From: Phlebotomus papatasi
Taxonomy: Eukaryota; Arthropoda; Insecta; Diptera; Psychodidae
Direction: 5' to 3'
Assembly: GCF_024763615.1 (NCBI RefSeq)
Contig: NC_077223.1
Location: 3,472,001 to 3,536,000, forward strand
Length of the DNA stretch: 64,000 bases
A program made the position numbers and the translations under genes. Within the stretch, counting starts at the first letter, position 1. Each line of letters begins with the position of its first letter. This document shows positions 54,981 to 64,000 of this stretch, in pieces. The notes under the pieces are model-generated. The model did not search any database, had not been told where the DNA came from, and saw nothing but the letters and a program-made list of their open reading frames with translations.

Positions 54981-55231
54981 GAGTGAGAGAAATCCGAAAA
55001 AGTTAAAATAACATTCCAGAAATGTTAATTTTACCCTGCATTATTGATCCGAGTGTGTAAATATTATGCTTTTAGGTGTATTAGGGGTTAAAGTTACCCT
55101 TTTTCATGTTGATTTTACCCTTAAAAAGGTGTAAAATTAACATTAAAAAATGTTGATATATTTTTACACCTAAAAAGTGTTAAAGCTACGAGGAAAAAAA
55201 GTTAATCGCACCCCCGTTTTTTTTCTCAGTG
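54981..55231. mobile_element. MITE family S, copy 5
   Basis: GAGTGAGAGAAATCCG start (tip mutated) and TTTTTTTTCTCAGTG end, with the usual internal words. Confidence 0.78.
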
Positions 55232-55690
55232 AAGTAACCGGAATCTAAGGAACTTTTAAAAGCGATCAACCAAGTAGATCAACGTGGATTCGAGCTAAAG
55301 AGTTACGTATAGTATTTAACTTCCTTCTTTTCAACCTTCACAACAAGAACTGTTCAAATTTGACTTTGAAAAATCATGATAAAAAATTATTCAAAGTCAT
55401 TAGGGAATGATTCAAGATCGAAATTATAATTTCCGATTTTAAGGATACACCTTTCTCTGTATTTCTATCTGATATTTCATTAATTCATTTTCAGCCATTT
55501 ATCCGTATCGGAGTCGCGAGCTTAGGACACCCAGTTTAGCAGAACGCGCCTGTACGATTATCCGCCACTTGAAAAAACTGATCGGAACCGATCCCAAAAC
55601 GAACTCAAAGCAAGATCCTGAATTTGTCTCAGCCGCCTTGCCCTGGGCCTGCCCCGAGGTCGCTTCTTCTTTAGAAATAATTGCATGGCT
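55232..55690. other. Non-coding stretch, GC-richer at its end
   Basis: 55.50-55.68 kb is less AT-rich (GCCGCCTTGCCCTGGGCCTG) but has no exon-like frame with splice sites. Confidence 0.35.
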
Positions 55691-55705
55691 TTCTTTTACA
55701 TTTCA

Positions 55706-55783
55706 TGTGTCCCGTCCTGGTAGAGTGATAGTCTGAGGTCACTGGCGTCCTTAGCCAGGAGACACGGGATTTTTGGGGTGGTC
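55706..55783 (+). repeat. tRNA-like segment, possible SINE head
   Basis: An anticodon-type arm CTGGC-GTCCTTA-GCCAG (55742-55758) would read CCU. The sequence before it (GGTAGAGTGATAGTCTGAGG) resembles a D arm with an A box. GAGACACGGG after it could be the start of a T arm, but the B box is lost. No tail or duplication identified. Confidence 0.3.
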
Positions 55784-55858
55784 CGCGGTTTGGTCATTAA
55801 AAGCGGGCATTCATTATGGACTTCTCGTAGACTCAGTAATCGATTCTAAGACCATTTA

Positions 55859-55995
55859 GGGGAAAGCGCGTTACCTTCGAACGACTTAAGCTTCGAACAA
55901 TCCATTTTTTGCAATGTTTTTTTTTTTATAAACTTGATCCGTTAATTAAATCAATTAGGAACATAGAAAAGCTTGAGTCGTCCGAAGCCTTTTCC
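55859..55995. mobile_element. MITE family G2, short copy
   Basis: TA-flanked: GGGGAAAGCGCGTTACCTTC at the left and GAGTCGTCCGAAGCCTTTTC at the right, with AAGCTTCGAACAA inside. ~137 bp. Confidence 0.75.
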
Positions 55996-55997
55996 TA

Positions 55998-57158
55998 TCC
56001 GTCACCTGAGACACTCCCCATGAGTACCTAACCACTCGGGTCTACCCGAATCTTTCTAGACGGAAAGCGAACGTATACTTAAGGGAAATTCCTGGTCCCA
56101 AGGACAAAAATTCCACATTACCGATAGAGTTACTTCTATTGTCTTACTTTATTTACTTTGTCAGTTCAGAAAGTTTTGTGACATATTTCAAATATTCTTG
56201 TACTTTCATTCCACTTTAATGAAAACAACAGTGAAAATGTAAAACTTCCATCCAAACTTTCCCGTCTCTCTCTGTATTTCCATTGGAGAAAATTGTGGTT
56301 ATATGCCAACATCAGCAAGTCAGAGAAATTTCAAATAGTGAAACAGCTACATGAAATAGATTTTCTACATTATACCCAATAAATATCTGTTGAACTTCCC
56401 ATCAAATGGTGAGAATTTGTTTGCAATGCACTTACAAGTGTATTTCACTCAAAATACACCCACATGCTCCTCCATATAATACACAATTCACATGAGAATC
56501 CTCTCACATATTTTCTCCTAGGACAGCAAATGTGACAGCTAACAAGAAATGGGCAAGAGAGACAGAGATCACAATGGTCAACAGAAATTTGTCTATCAGA
56601 TTATCTTCGTGGTGAAGGAACAATTTGAAACTTGTCTCACACCCCATCCCCCAATCTCAAATGAGACATTTGGACAAGACGAAGGACTCTTAAGGGAGAA
56701 ATTGGCGTGATGCCGAATAGTGGATAAATATTTCATGTTAGCAATGTGAATCATGCCCGGTTTCATCACAAGTGTAACAAACAGGGGTTGAAGGACCTTT
56801 CCCATGAGACATAGACCTATCGAGTAAGAAGACAAAGACTTTGGTTCTATAATTAATTTAGCAAAGGATTGCATTAAAATGTTTATTTAAACCATCGGGG
56901 AAAGCAATGATAAATAGAACGTTTGTAAAATCGAAAAGCAAAATCCTAAACTGTCGAATTTGAATTCAAAAATCTTCAAAGAAATTGACGTCCAATCGAC
57001 GCGCCATCTAGATGGACATTTTGGAACTTTGATATGAAGAGGCGAAGTGCAACATTAAAGTCATAAAAGCCTGTACAGAGCTAACAATGTGTATTTTAAC
57101 TATCAAAAATGTATCCGGCCCGGTCTGTAACTTAAACACGAAGGCTAAGTATGTATAT
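55998..57158. other. Non-coding stretch
   Basis: No gene, TIR or tandem repeat recognised. Confidence 0.4.
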
Positions 57159-57229
57159 CAGAGGTGAGCAATACCGTTTGAAACCGAACAGACAGTTTAT
57201 TCGATTTCAAACTGTTTTTGCTACCCCTG
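57159..57229. mobile_element. Very short hAT-like MITE
   Basis: CAGAGGTGAGCAATACCGTT and the inverted AACTGTTTTTGCTACCCCTG form a 71-bp palindromic element similar to the tips at 44614-44743. AAGTATGT occurs 4 bases before the left tip (57147-57154) and directly after the right tip (57230-57237), a likely 8-bp duplication with a small change. Confidence 0.65.
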
Positions 57230-57237
57230 AAGTATGT

Positions 57238-58239
57238 ACGACTACATTGTCCTCAAACAAGAAAATGAAAAATATTACGAATTTTCTACGTGATAGTAAT
57301 TAGGAGGAAAATACATCAAGTCAGTACGAGTCAATAGGCTTCTTGGGCCGGTCGTTTCAATCGTTAGAATCAGTCAACGAAGTCGTTGAATAAATCAGCC
57401 CACGAAGTCGTTGTACGTTATAGACCAAAGGCCAGAACTAAAACTACAGTGCATTAGAGGAATTGAACGGGAAAACCTGAAGACGTTACAGGATCTATAA
57501 TGGATTACGACTGTTTTTTTAATATCAATATAAGCAAAATATAGTAAAATTGCAGAGTGGGACGGAAGCCTCGCCTTTGACCTTATCATTATATGCTCAT
57601 ACCATCTAAAGACATTTGGCAATGGACAGTTCATTAGAAACACGGCCCAGTCGAAAGACAGGAAGGAACCGTCACGTGTATTTAGAGCTTTTTACCGCAA
57701 CTAAATTGGTGCTCCAGGACAATCCCTCGATATTGACTGATCATTCTACCACAAGGTTGTTTCGATCAAGGAACGTCTCGTGGTCAACAAATATTAACTT
57801 ATCGTCGGTCCGTCAATTAGATCTGCAACTATGGCTAACTGCAATCGCTTTGTATCTGCATTCATTGTAAGCGGACGTATCGCTGCGCTACGTTTACAAC
57901 TAATGCAAAAACAAAGAAAATGCAGTTAGTACAGTTGCCAAATCAACTGATGATATACAGAACCATACTAAACCCAGTCATTACGAATTAACTTAAAGAA
58001 ACAGCAACACTGACGTGCACAGAAGAAAGGAAGCTGCTGATCTTTGAGAAACGGGTCCTGCAATAGATCTACGGTCATTTCCATTAAGAAATGACAAGGG
58101 AATTCCGAAGTCCGAAGAAGGATCAAATATTAACTGGAGAAGCTTTCTGGAGAGGTCGACATAGTGGCCGTCATAAGGGTCATAAGGGTGCGTCATCAAC
58201 GATAAGCTACAAACAAAGTACTAAACCTTCATTTCAACG
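57238..58239. other. Stretch of mixed composition, nothing identified
   Basis: Less AT-rich than most of the window. ORFs at 57395-57643 (-) and 57616-57870 (+) overlap slightly and have no domain I recognise. It may contain old coding or transposon DNA. Confidence 0.35.
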
Positions 58240-58352
58240 AGGACTTAGCTAAGCCTCCAAATTTTTGGGGCTTAGCCACAACCAGATCTAATCAAACCAT
58301 GATTTAAACGCTAATTCTCAGCCATAGGTCTCTAGTCTGCAGCCCGTATAAG
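58240..58352 (+). mobile_element. MITE family A, partial copy
   Basis: Only the right part is clear: AGCCATAGGTCTCTAGTCTG then AGCCCGTATAA. It directly precedes the next A copy. Confidence 0.5.
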
Positions 58353-58353
58353 T

Positions 58354-58720
58354 TAAGCAGTTTTCAGACTAGAGGTTCCTGAAGGTCCTGAAGGACCCAG
58401 TTCCTGAAGGTCTCAAAATCCTAATCCTAATTCATTACTGATTGATAAGAAACTAAGGACGTTAAGCTATAGGGGAAAGTACGCTCCCTTCAAACGTTCA
58501 TGCCTTCGAATAATGTGAATCTTCTTTTAGTTTTCCTAAGAGACTTACACATTTCCATTAAATAGTTGGCTTAACTTCAATTGTTCATAATTCTGTGATA
58601 ATTTAGTGTAAATCTCTTACGAAAATCAAATGAAATTCACATTATTCGAAGGCATGAACGTTCGAAGGGAGAGCACTTTCCTCTATGGCCGAGGTTTAGG
58701 TCTGTACCTGAAGCCCGTAT
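58354..58720 (+). mobile_element. MITE family A, copy 6, split by a G1 MITE
   Basis: AAGCAGTTTTCAGACTAGAG at the left and GTACCTGAAGCCCGTATTAG at the right. GACGTTAAGCTA before the insert and TATGGCCGAGG after it are contiguous (TTAAGCCATATGGC) in copy 1. Confidence 0.8.
58472..58683. mobile_element. MITE family G1, copy 4
   Basis: GGGGAAAGTACGCTCCCTTC at the left, inverted at the right (GAAGGGAGAGCACTTTCCTC). 212 bp, TA at 58470-58471 and 58684-58685. The uninterrupted host repeat shows one TA, confirming TA duplication. Confidence 0.9.
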
Positions 58721-60255
58721 TAGTGTCGGGAACAATTGCACAACTACCGAAGGAGTCCTACAGGTTGTAGTGTCCCAAATAGCAATTTGGAGTAAGATTA
58801 CCGTTGGATGTATGTATTCTGGATTCCAAAAACGGGTCCTATGACGATCGTCAGACAGTCGAATGACGGAAAGTGGGGAATAATATGACGGTAATTACGG
58901 AAGTCATTTGGCATCATAATAACTCTGAAATTACCCACCTACGACTAAAATATGACGCCGAATTCCAGTGTACGAAAACGATGGAAAATGTGAAGAATTG
59001 TTGTGAAAATATTGTCTACAGTGGTAATGCAATACAAAGTTGTGAAGTGCACTTAACGTTTTCATTCAAAGTGTGTACGTCGATTTCGTACCTATGCGCT
59101 AGAGAAGGACGCCAAATGCATTGTTTTTGGCGCATCATTTTTCGTACGGAAAAAATACCGTAATTTGGAGTCGCTTTTGTTACTGCATGGTAGAGTAAAT
59201 CTTAGAACCATAAAATAACGATAATATTACCAATTCAATCTTTTGTAATGCTGTGACCAAAATTCGACGCGAATATGACTAATTTTTAAGATTCCAATTA
59301 GGAGTAATTTTTTGACCATTTATTAACCAGTCATTTTTGAGTCAGAGTAATTTTTTGCGGATTTGGGATGCGCATCAAACTGCAGCCATGCCTATCATGC
59401 TAAAATCTCCTTAATACTCCCGCTAGAGGGCTCTGCATCCCAAGAAGAAGATACATTTTATGGTCACCTAGATGGAGCGTTATTGAAGGATATCATCCTC
59501 ACGTTAATCTAATCACTAAATTGATATTCGTCTCATACTGCAATATGCTGAAAAGTATCAACCTTTTCTACCACGAATACTTTTACTTTAACAAATCGTA
59601 GGTTATAGGGTCAACAAGATAGCACAGTTGCTGATTTAACAGACGAAATTGCTAACCTTGAAACCACGAATAGTAAATCGAAACTTTTAAAAATTTTAAT
59701 ACATCGTCCATTCAACTTACAGAATGTAATACAACTTCTATGCTAATGCTTTTCTAGATGACACTTAGATCACATTTTCTCTGTCCCTGACTACAAATTA
59801 GGAAAGTTTTCATGAGTAAGAAAACTTTTTTTCTGTCATCATTTTTGTGGTATCAAAGCCAAGAACAGGAGACAATTTAGACAACGCAACAAAAAGTATA
59901 TAGTGGTGATGTGTATACGAAGATGAAAGACAAAATTGAGAGAGGCGAGATAAAAATCAATTTAGAAATGAGATTTCTTGTCATTACCTCAGCAGAACAT
60001 TAATATCCTATCAAGAAGTTTCTTCCTCTGTATCCATCTCAATAAAATAAATGTTATATCATATGTTTGCGTTGAAGTTTAAGGGTGAGTTCCGGAGTAC
60101 ATTAGACATCCACGAAGATTCACATCACTATGGGGATTCTACGTGAAAGCTAAAATCGGCGTACATTGGAGCAAAGATTTTCATTTGAGTGAGAAAAATA
60201 TTGTTGTTGAACAGTAACGAGTTTTCACAGAGGTTTAGGATTTAAATTCCAGATA
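58721..60255. other. Non-coding stretch
   Basis: A 96-codon plus-strand ORF (58873-59163) has no recognised domain or splice context. No TIRs seen. Confidence 0.4.
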
Positions 60256-60585
60256 CAGTAGAGTCTCGCTATAGGCCATCGCTCTATAGTCCACAATTTA
60301 TCGACCATTGATTTCAAAACACTGATTTTAAGTTAGGTTATGTTTTTTAGTATGCGACATGCATAATTATTTTAATATTTTTGGCAAACTTTATTAAGTA
60401 GTTGTGATAATTGTGATCCACAATGAAGAGAGCAAGGACAAGTACCACAATCGCAAAGAAAGTGGAAGCCGTCGAGCAATTTCAATACTAAAAATCGTTG
60501 ATAATTTTAAAAAATTACATGGACTATAGTGCGACCCAAAGTGTCAAATTTGAAACCAAATATGGACTATAGCGAGACTCTACTG
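60256..60585 (+). mobile_element. pogo/Tigger-type deletion derivative
   Basis: CAGTAGAGTCTCGCTATAG at the left is perfectly inverted at the right (CTATAGCGAGACTCTACTG), with TA on both sides. Inside, an ATG at 60423 opens a 22-codon frame (to 60491) reading KRARTSTTIAKKVEAVEQF, which resembles the start of pogo-type transposases, where a CENP-B-like DNA-binding domain begins. The rest of the gene is deleted. It can only move with a transposase supplied elsewhere. Confidence 0.85.
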
Positions 60586-60599
60586 TAAGTTTGAATTGA

Positions 60600-60680
60600 A
60601 CTAAAAACAAATGACAGAAACGTCAATTTCATGTCAGAAATGACATTTTTGTCAAAATTGTCATTTTTATGTCATTCATA
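60600..60680. repeat. Local TGACA/TGTCA word cluster
   Basis: TGACA or TGTCA occurs at least seven times in about 80 bases. Function unknown. Confidence 0.45.
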
Positions 60681-62139
60681 CAATTGCAACTTTTTTAAAA
60701 ATTTAATCATCTTTAATCAATAATTTGGGAAAGTACCTCATCCGAAATCGATACCATCTTGTTACAAGAAATTTAATAAAGTTATTTGATATTTGATTCC
60801 AATATTTGTTTCTATCAGTGATACAAAGGTCTCTGACTATTCTTACAGTGAGATTAAAGTACGGGAAAAATAAATAAAATTCCATCTGTTTCTTCTTCAT
60901 ATTATGATTTTCTGCCCTTCAACCCTTTTCTTGGCACTCTCTCTCTCTCCCTCTCAATATATGAGTAGATTCCTAAAAGTTTTCTTTTATATCACCCTCA
61001 TCAGGGAGCTCCTTCCTGCTCCATTTCCCTTCACCTTCGAGCCATCTCACAAGGAAAACTCAAGAAAAAGAAAATGTTGAAAAGCAGAAAAACAAAATTT
61101 AACAATATCAATTTAAAGATGTCACTTCCAGGAAATAAAAACATGACAACATTCATGGGTTTTGATGAAAATTTCGGAAAAAGAGGTCTAGATCTTGTTC
61201 AAAAATTAAATTGACAAAATTGCTGGAAAATTGCCAGAAACCATAAGAAGTCTTTAACTCTCAATGCCTTTTATAATTCATCCTGGGACTTTGAGTTTAC
61301 CACGAGAAAGCTTTCCCAATGAAAGTTGCATTAGCAACTCTTTAAAAGCATTCTTCACCCAGCGGTTAACTCCCTCTTTTTACTATCCCCTGACTTTGGC
61401 AAGAAAAAAAAACAGGCATAAAACTTTGCCATAACTTTCCTATATCCAATTGGAATGTTATGTAGAATGTGGGATACTGGCAAACCATCTCTCATCAATA
61501 AAATATCACTTTCTATCATGTTTGAAAGGGGATTTTAGTCAATATTTGGAGAGTTTGCGTCATGTTGTTTGTGTGGTGAGGCCTCTCTTTTTTTTTGCCT
61601 ATCACAGAAATTTTCCCCATAATCTGTCTAGACTCCCCCAAATATTTCTCATTTTCCCAGAGACAAAAATATATTATCAGCGGGAAATACATCATTATCA
61701 TTGGAAGAATATTTTCAATAATAATAATGCTTTTTGAGAGTTTTTGATGTTCAAACTTATCTCACATTTTCTCAAGTATTGCCTTCAACTTATTTCCAAG
61801 ATTCTTGCCCAATCATTTTATCAAAGTTCTTGCAAAGTTGCACTCCCGGCAAGATTTTTTTTCGTAGTAACTTATTAAAAATTCAACATTATAAATCTTC
61901 CAAGTTGTGTAGAAACTTTCACGAAAGTTGGCCAATCCTCCTTAGTGTTTTAATAGCAGATAACATTTAGCGCATTAAGTTCAAATTTATTGAAAATACT
62001 ACATAAAGTTTGCAAATTGAAATATTTTCAAACATTTTTAGAATTCTTAATATGATGGAAAAATTAATTCTTTCGCAAATTACCGATTTGAAAAATTTTG
62101 ACGAGTTTCACTATTTTTCAAAAATTTTTCACTGAGCCT
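60681..62139. other. Non-coding stretch
   Basis: A short (CT)n tract is near 60938. No gene or element recognised. Confidence 0.4.
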
Positions 62140-62998
62140 TTTCGAATAAAGTAAGTTATCTGGATCATTAGCGGTTCACAACCGTTACCTATTCAGACTT
62201 GTCAAGGATTCCAACGCCTTTCCAACAATGATAAATTTTCTCAAATCGGTTGGCAAATACGTACTCTATGATCCTTTAAACCTTTGATCTAGAAAAACCG
62301 TAACTGCAGAATTTCAAAATTTTGACAAAACATAGTTTGGAAACCTAGTACATGGTAATCCAGTATCAATCTCAACCGATTCATAGAACACCTTAGATTC
62401 ATAGATTTAGAATAAAAATAAATTATTCAGTTCATGACCGGGTTCACAACCGGCTATTCAAACTTGACTAGGATTGCAAGGCCTTTCCAAGGATGAAAAA
62501 TTTGCCCAAATCGGTTGGCAAATACGTGCTCTGGAATCATTTAAACCTTTGATCTATAAAAACCGAAACCTGAGAATTTCAAAATTTTGCCAAAAGCTGG
62601 TCTGGAAACCTAGTAATCAGTACGTGGTAATCCAGTATCAATCTTAACCGATTCATAGATCACCTTAGATCCATAGATTTAGAATAAAAATAAATTATTC
62701 AGTTCATCATCGGTTCACAACCGGTTAAACCTATTCAAACTTGACTAGGATTGCAAGGCCTTTCTAACGATGAAAAATTTGCCCAAATCGGTTGGCAAAT
62801 ACGTGCTCTGGAATCATTTAAACCTTTGATCTACAAAAACCGAAACCTCAGAATTTTAAAATTTTGCCAAAAGCTGGTCTGGAAACCTAGTAATCAGTAC
62901 ATGCTAATCCAGTATCAATCTCAACCGATTCATAGATCACCTTAGATTCATAGAATACAAATAAATAATCCGGTAATTTACGGATTCACAACCATTAA
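62140..62998. repeat. Satellite: about three ~270-bp tandem units
   Basis: GGTTCACAACC (GGATTCACAACC in the last) starts units at 62173, 62441, 62712 and 62982, with spacings of 268, 271 and 270. Each unit has AAATCGGTTGGCAAATACGT, CATTTAAACCTTTGATCTA and AATCCAGTATCAATCT. Units 2 and 3 are closest to each other. A 64-codon ORF in unit 3 is incidental. Confidence 0.9.
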
Positions 62999-63009
62999 AC
63001 TAATTCCTA

Positions 63010-63727
63010 CACTAAGAAAAAACCTAAAAAGTTAAAACAACTCTATGGCAGAGATGAATTAATTCTACGAATATTGATGTAATTAAGTAGTAAATGCTGT
63101 TTTAACCCATTCAGTCAATGTACCAGAAATACTTGAGATAGAATGTTCATATTTTGGGATTAGTTTCCTACAGATTAGTAGATGAATTTTTTGAAAAGAA
63201 AAATTTTTTATGTCATAAGGGGGCGCGGGGAGCCTCTGTCAAACACACGTCTTAACTGTCACTGAATTTAAATTCTGTGCATTAATTCATTACAAACTCT
63301 ATTGCTTTAGATAGAGTAACTATCCAAGAACACCAATTGGCAACTAGAATTCAAATCAGGAAAGAGGAAAGAGGTCAATTTTAACAAATTCGACGTGATG
63401 TCGTATTTTCCGTCCGCCATTTTGAGCAAAAATTTTGCATGACCTTCCGCGAAGCAAGAAAATAATAACAAAATGTATTTTCATCTCTATCGGACTATTT
63501 TTGTCAAGTAACTGAATAACTAACGTTACTAAAAATCCATTCCCGGCAGCAATTCAGATAAAAATTGCCCAGAAATAAAACATCAAAAATCACTCAATTT
63601 GTGTATGATGTATAATACAATGGTAAGGAATGGGTTAAGTAGTAAATTTTAGTAAATAGAGTTGAAATATTCGTGAGAGTTGAATTAATTTGTCGGATAT
63701 CGATGCAATTATTACTCTTTTTCCCTG
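63010..63727. mobile_element. TIR element with TA flanks and ~100-bp imperfect ends
   Basis: CACTAAGAAAAAACC at the left and CTCTTTTTCCCTG at the right, each with TA outside. The next ~90 bases are inverted with gaps (TTAATTCTACGAATATT, AAGTAGTAAATG, TTAACCCATT at the left against AATGGGTTAAGTAGTAAATT and its neighbours). No ORF. Confidence 0.6.
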
Positions 63728-63741
63728 TAAAATTTTATCTC

Positions 63742-63790
63742 GACTGAAGTATATGCTTAAGTGTTTTCGTTTTAAGAATATACTTCAGTC
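63742..63790. repeat. Short hairpin
   Basis: GACTGAAGTATATGCTTAA and TTAAGAATATACTTCAGTC pair over 19 bp with one mismatch around an 11-base loop. Stem is shorter than a usual microRNA precursor. Confidence 0.6.
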
Positions 63791-64000
63791 AAAAAGATTT
63801 TCGTGTGACAAATTTCATATGGAACATCAATTATAAATATGCCTACAGTGTTTCATGAAGACATGTGCGTGCGTGCATCATACGTGATATTTCGCTCGGA
63901 ATATAGGGAACTTGAGGTCAAGAAAATATTCATAAAGAAAATGATGATTTAAAAAAACATAAAATTGCAAAATCTATCCATTTTGGGATTTGAAAGAGTT

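Noticed and set aside
57395..57870. Decayed transposase or host gene in the less AT-rich 57-58 kb stretch
   Set aside because: No motif could be identified in any frame; kept only as an unexplained region.
62140..62998. CRISPR-like array
   Set aside because: Units are ~270 bp and entirely repetitive, without unique spacers; the DNA is eukaryotic.

Overview
The window looks like AT-rich chromosomal DNA from an insect, most likely a dipteran. Reasons: a jockey-type non-LTR retrotransposon, a very high density of short inverted-repeat (MITE/foldback) elements with TA, TTAA or 8-bp target duplications, and no prokaryotic gene layout. Naming a species (a sand fly would fit) would be a guess. It reads as intronic or intergenic sequence of a gene-poor region rather than a gene cluster.

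Coding content is small. The only intact large genes are the two ORFs of one jockey-type element on the minus strand (36173-40441). It has a 13-bp target duplication, a poly(A) tail, a zinc-knuckle ORF1 and an endonuclease/reverse-transcriptase ORF2 joined by an overlapping TAATG. One GC-rich 210-bp internal exon with good splice sites lies at 26076-26285 (minus), so a host gene with very long introns probably runs right to left through this part. A second weak protein-like ORF is at 81-380 (minus).

Layout: 0-9 kb holds a cruciform-type palindrome, foldbacks rich in TTCGTAAA words, a Tc1-type MITE and several MITEs ending in TA|GGGG. 9-14.7 kb is a stack of nested repeats; it includes two copies of a tiny retroposon with a (GAA)n tail and a foldback whose loop completes a tRNA-like sequence. 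17-19.6 kb is a cluster of hairpin repeats. 20-30 kb has foldbacks, a MITE inside a MITE, the host exon and several MITE families. 32-35.3 kb is a long inverted composite followed by a ~90-bp tandem array. 36-40 kb is the jockey element. 41-46.9 kb has nested foldbacks, a clean hAT MITE and a Tc1 transposase relic. 49-51.7 kb has degenerate low-complexity tandem arrays and a foldback. 53 kb has a foldback with a hammerhead-like core. 54-60.6 kb is mostly MITEs, including a pogo-type deletion derivative. 62-63 kb is a ~270-bp satellite, followed by a TIR element.

There is no operon or pathway to describe. The logic of the region is repeated nested insertion, and several insertions can be ordered in time because empty-site equivalents survive in other copies. 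All family labels (A, C, E, F, H, K, S, G1-G5) are mine for this window. All element calls rest on repeats, TIRs and target duplications read by eye, with no database search.
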